A stretch of DNA of 25,202 nucleotides from JAEELC01 sp963605425 (GTDB lineage: Bacteria; Bacillota_I; Bacilli_A; Acholeplasmatales; Anaeroplasmataceae): assembly GCA_963605425.1 (NCBI GenBank), contig CAVCUQ010000020.1:1-25202 (forward strand), given 5' to 3'. The position numbers and the translations under genes were made by a program. Within the stretch, counting starts at the first letter, position 1. Every line of letters starts with the position of its first letter. This document shows, in pieces, positions 22,156 to 25,202 of the stretch. The notes beneath the pieces were generated by a model, which was given only the letters and a program-made list of their open reading frames with translations, made no database searches and was not told the DNA's origin.

Positions 22156-24915
22156 TTATTTTTGTTTTTTCTTCTTAATATACATAATTAAAACAATTAT
22201 TTCATGTAAAATTAATGGTATTAAGGAAACAAGTGCTGTCCATAGCCATTCAACAAGATTTAAGTTTTCTGTTGAGAATACGGCTCTTACTGCAGGAACT
22301 TCAATTACAAGTAATTGTAGTAAGAAACCAAATACAAAGGCAATAAGCATCATTAAATTCTTATCTTTAAATACATGTACAAATGAATGTCTTACATCTG
22401 ACATACCAATCATATGGAATAGTTCACCAAGTGCAAGAGCAGTGAAAGACATTGTACGAGCTTGATTTAATATTTCAGTATTTGTTTCATAGAAATTCTT
22501 TATATTTGCAAGTCCTGTAACATTATTAGTCCAAGCTGGAATAAAATATGCAAGGATAACACCAATAGTTAAGATAGCACCATAACCTAAGGTAATAGCC
22601 ATACCACCATTAGCAAATATTCCTTCATTAGGATCTCTTGGTTTTTGTTCCATAACTCCATCTTCTTTTGGTTGCATACCTAAAGCAATAGCAGGAAGTG
22701 AATCTGTTACAAGGTTAACCCATAATAAGTGAATTGCAATAAGTGGAGCAGGAAGTCCGATAACAATTAAGAAGAACATTACAAGTACTTCAGCAATATT
22801 ACTTGAAAGAAGGAATAATACAGTTTTCTTTATATTAGCATAAATTCCTCTACCTTCTTCAACTGCTTTTTCTATTGAAGCAAAGTTATCATCAGCTAGT
22901 ACCATATCAGCTGCGCCCTTAGCTACATCAGTACCAGTAATACCCATAGCAATACCAATATTTGCTTGTTTTAAACTTGGTGCGTCATTTACACCGTCAC
23001 CTGTCATAGCACAAATATTACCATTAGCTTGGAATGCTTTTACAATTTGAACTTTATTTTCAGGAGATACACGGGCAAATACTCTAGCAGTCTTAACTGT
23101 TTCTCTTAATTCTTCTTCACTCATCAAATCAACATCGTGACCTGTAAAGCATTGTTCTTTGTTTTCGGCAATACCTAATTGTTTAGCAATGGCAAAGGCT
23201 GTATCTTTATGGTCACCTGTAATCATAACTGTAATAATACCTGCTTGTTTGAATTTAGCTACCGCTGGTTTAGCCTCATCTCTTGCAGGGTCTATCATAG
23301 CTACAAGACCTGCAAAAATTAAATCATCTTCAGATAAATTGTCAGCTTCTTTATATCCTAACGCTAAAGCTCTTAATGCGTTGTCTGCAAAATAACTATT
23401 AGCTTTATTAATATTTTCGATATCTTCTTTAGTTATATCACGAACAACACCATTTTCTAAAATTCTAGTTGTGTGAGCAAGTATAGAATCTAGGGCTCCT
23501 TTTGTATAAATAACATAACCATTTTCAGTTTGATGTTTAGTAGACATCATCCTTCTAACTGAATCAAATGGTAATTCATCAACACGAGGAGTTTGAGTCT
23601 CTAAATCATTTTTATGCATATTGAACTGGTTTGCAAAAACAACTAAAGCTATTTCAGTAGGGTCTCCATATAAACCTTCATCGACAGTAGCATTTGAACA
23701 TAGTGACATACCTTTTGCAAGAATTTTTAATTCTCCGTTTGTATTTTCTTCTTTAAAGTCTTCACTTTTATAGAAAGAATTATTAACATAAGCTTCAACA
23801 ACAGTCATCTTGTTTTGAGTTAAAGTACCTGTTTTATCACTACATACAACTGATACAGCACCAAGAGTTTCAACTGAAGGTAATTTTCTAACAATAGTGT
23901 TAGCCTTAACCATCTTTTGAACACCAATAGAAAGTACAATTGTAACAACAGCAGATAATCCTTCAGGTACAGCAGCCACGGCAAGACTGATAGCAGAAAG
24001 TACAGCTTCAATCCATGAATCAGTATTACCTTGAATGCCATCAATAAATATCCAGATGATTTCAGCAAGTAATACAGCTATAACAATACCAAGTGTTAAA
24101 TAACCTAAGAAAGCTGAAAGACGAGCAAGTACCTTTTGAAGTGGTGTTTCTTCGTCAGTTGCATCATCTAGTGCATCTGCAATCTTACCAATTTCAGTGT
24201 TCATACCAGTATTTGATACAATACCTTTTCCTCTTCCATAAGATACCGTAGTAGACATAAATGCTAAGTTTACTCTATCACCAATACCTACCTCACTTGA
24301 AAATACTATGTCAGCGTTCTTTTCGACTGGAACAGACTCACCAGTTAAACTAGATTCAGTGCATTTCAAATTGATAGATTCAATTAAACGTAAATCAGCA
24401 CCAATAGTGTCTCCTTCTTCAATAACAACAAGGTCCCCTGGAACTAATTCTTTAGACTTGATTCTATATCTCTTACCCTCTCTTATAACCGTAGTTTCAG
24501 GGCTAGACATCTTCTTTAAAGCCTCAAGGCTAGTTGAAGCTTTAATTTCTTGAACAGTTCCAATACAAGCATTTAAAATAATAACAGCTAAAATAATAAT
24601 AACATCTGGCCAGTCACCAACAGTCAAGAAATCAAATTTATTTCCGGCCTGGGCATTCTTTACTGTATCATAGATTGATACAATAATTGTAACAAGTATA
24701 GCAGCGAACAGTACATAGATCATAGGATCTTTAAGCTGAGAAATAAAGATTTTAAACCATGAATCCTTTTCTTTTTCTTTTAGTTCGTTATAGCCAAACT
24801 TTTCTCTTCTTTTTTGTGCTTCTTCTTCAGTTAAACCATTTTCAAAATCCGTGTTATAAAGTTCTTTTGTTTCCGATAATGATAATGATTCAACTTTGAT
24901 TTTCTCGTTTTCCAT
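22156..24915 (-). CDS. P2A-type cation-transporting ATPase (Ca2+ and/or Mn2+)
   Basis: A 919-residue SERCA-like P-type ATPase exporting divalent cations. Seen: actuator TGES (191-194), M4 VPEGL (316-320), phosphorylation site CSDKTGTLT (358-366, Asp360), TGDGVNDAP in the hinge, and about ten membrane helices. The metal-site residues look like the Ca2+-ATPase set: Glu in VPEGL, Asn and Glu in M5 (LSSNIAEVL), Asn, Thr and Asp in M6 (NLVTDSLPA), and a Glu in M8 (ALGELFH). AGGAGG precedes the ATG. The upstream Mn2+-type riboswitch suggests that Mn2+ export is a major role, as reported for some lactic acid bacteria and pneumococcal homologues with such leaders. The gene is monocistronic. Confidence 0.93.
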   Translation of the reverse strand: MENEKIKVESLSLSETKELYNTDFENGLTEEEAQKRREKFGYNELKEKEKDSWFKIFISQLKDPMIYVLFAAILVTIIVSIYDTVKNAQAGNKFDFLTVGDWPDVIIILAVIILNACIGTVQEIKASTSLEALKKMSSPETTVIREGKRYRIKSKELVPGDLVVIEEGDTIGADLRLIESINLKCTESSLTGESVPVEKNADIVFSSEVGIGDRVNLAFMSTTVSYGRGKGIVSNTGMNTEIGKIADALDDATDEETPLQKVLARLSAFLGYLTLGIVIAVLLAEIIWIFIDGIQGNTDSWIEAVLSAISLAVAAVPEGLSAVVTIVLSIGVQKMVKANTIVRKLPSVETLGAVSVVCSDKTGTLTQNKMTVVEAYVNNSFYKSEDFKEENTNGELKILAKGMSLCSNATVDEGLYGDPTEIALVVFANQFNMHKNDLETQTPRVDELPFDSVRRMMSTKHQTENGYVIYTKGALDSILAHTTRILENGVVRDITKEDIENINKANSYFADNALRALALGYKEADNLSEDDLIFAGLVAMIDPARDEAKPAVAKFKQAGIITVMITGDHKDTAFAIAKQLGIAENKEQCFTGHDVDLMSEEELRETVKTARVFARVSPENKVQIVKAFQANGNICAMTGDGVNDAPSLKQANIGIAMGITGTDVAKGAADMVLADDNFASIEKAVEEGRGIYANIKKTVLFLLSSNIAEVLVMFFLIVIGLPAPLIAIHLLWVNLVTDSLPAIALGMQPKEDGVMEQKPRDPNEGIFANGGMAITLGYGAILTIGVILAYFIPAWTNNVTGLANIKNFYETNTEILNQARTMSFTALALGELFHMIGMSDVRHSFVHVFKDKNLMMLIAFVFGFLLQLLVIEVPAVRAVFSTENLNLVEWLWTALVSLIPLILHEIIVLIMYIKKKKQK

Positions 24916-24933
24916 TTTAACCTCCTAGATAAT

Positions 24934-24963
24934 AAAAAAAATCAAGCATTTCCACACTTGATT
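24934..24963 (-). terminator. Riboswitch terminator hairpin
   Basis: Minus-strand stem AATCAAGTGT / ATGCTTGATT (two G-U pairs) with a GGAA tetraloop and eight T. It lies just before the ATPase ribosome binding site and is the expression platform of the riboswitch. Confidence 0.85.
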
Positions 24964-24991
24964 AATTAAAGTATGGAAAAAAACCATACTT

Positions 24992-25079
24992 AAGTCTTGA
25001 TATTTAATGTAAATCCGGGTTTAGAACCGGGCTGACGAATTTACAACCTTTTATTAGGTCATCTACTCTCTTAAGACTT
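24992..25079 (-). promoter_or_regulatory. yybP-ykoY (manganese-sensing) riboswitch aptamer
   Basis: On the minus strand P1 is AAGTCTT / AAGACTT (25073-25079 with 24992-24998). The L1 motif GAGAGTAG (GAGTAG at 25063-25068) is followed by a GACC / GGTT hairpin. A TGTAAAT / ATTTACA stem carries TCGTCAG (CGTCA at 25033-25037) and a CCGG-type hairpin (CCCGG, CTAAA, CCCGG). The two conserved loop motifs, GAGTAG and CGTCA, and the CAAGAC end match the Mn2+ riboswitch as I remember it. In this class Mn2+ turns expression on, usually of Mn2+ exporters or cation ATPases, which fits the gene downstream. Confidence 0.85.
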
Positions 25080-25083
25080 TTTT

Positions 25084-25112
25084 ATTATATTAAATTTATT
25101 AATTATTTTCAA
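25084..25112 (-). promoter_or_regulatory. Promoter of the riboswitch/ATPase unit
   Basis: TTGAAA (25107-25112) and TATAAT (25084-25089) on the minus strand with a 17-base spacer. Transcription would begin at about 25077, the very first bases of riboswitch helix P1. Confidence 0.8.
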
Positions 25113-25202
25113 TATAGAAATAACATTTTAATTTAAAATATCTTCTATAGGTTAATTCTTAAAGTAAATTCCGCTATCAATAAGAACAGGACATCCCTAT
25201 TT
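25113..25202. other. Right edge, no supportable gene
   Basis: The last 90 bases are AT-rich at first and more mixed near the edge. Short frames run off the end on both strands, but none is long enough or has a start or motif to support a gene. The 3' end of a neighbouring minus-strand gene could begin here. Confidence 0.5.

Noticed and set aside
23820..24068. Minus-strand 82-residue leucine-rich open frame inside the P-type ATPase
   Set aside because: It is a frame-shifted shadow of the ATPase membrane helices on the same strand.

Overview
This window looks like chromosomal DNA from an AT-rich, low-GC member of the Firmicutes (Bacillota), possibly a lineage near the Mollicutes. The evidence is the gene order rplU-prp-rpmA-obgE with a Prp-processed L27 precursor, strong AGGAGG ribosome binding sites, a T-box leader, a Mn-type riboswitch, and a long PotA of a kind I recall from mollicutes. 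The standard genetic code fits: tryptophan is TGG throughout and no gene is broken by in-frame TGA. All 24 genes stop with TAA (19) or TAG (5), none with TGA. No prophage, insertion sequence, CRISPR array or origin was seen. Nearly everything is on the minus strand; only the tRNA array and one acetyltransferase are on the plus strand.

Layout, left to right in coordinates (transcription mostly right to left). 104-2541: ribosomal operon rplU-prp-rpmA-obgE with a strong promoter, a candidate L21 autoregulatory leader, an internal terminator before obgE and a final terminator. 2607-4587: three-gene membrane operon (unknown membrane protein, DUF697/YcjF-like protein, VanZ-family protein). 4809-5981: thioredoxin (trxA) coupled to a thioredoxin-reductase-like flavoprotein lacking the usual NADPH phosphate-binding motif. 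6106-6613: a plus-strand transcription unit of five identical tandem tRNA-Gly genes with anticodon ACC, which is very unusual in bacteria, with its own promoter and terminator. 6609-7958: a TetR regulator divergent from a GNAT acetyltransferase, sharing a region full of GTTCAT/ATGAAC half-sites. 8009-11425: a valine T-box (specifier GUA) controlling a RimJ/RimL-like acetyltransferase and valS.

11412-16513: polyamine (spermidine/putrescine) ABC transporter operon potA-potB-potC-potD plus an unknown fifth gene, all joined by one-base TAATG overlaps. PotA is enlarged by an insertion before the ABC signature and by a second TOBE-like C-terminal module; PotD has no lipobox cysteine. 16694-22061: five-gene operon: PlsC-type acyltransferase, a fused HAD nucleotidase/guanylate-kinase-like protein, a small unknown protein, an alpha/beta hydrolase, and a GH95-like intracellular protein with an apparent change at the catalytic acid. 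22112-25112: a P2A-type Ca2+/Mn2+ ATPase gene under a yybP-ykoY (manganese) riboswitch with a readable terminator/antiterminator switch.

The most interesting items are the five tRNA-Gly(ACC) genes, the nucleotidase/guanylate-kinase fusion, the enlarged PotA, the divergent GH95-like protein, and the Mn riboswitch upstream of the P-type ATPase, which suggests Mn2+ export. All family calls are by eye from motifs; no database search was run.
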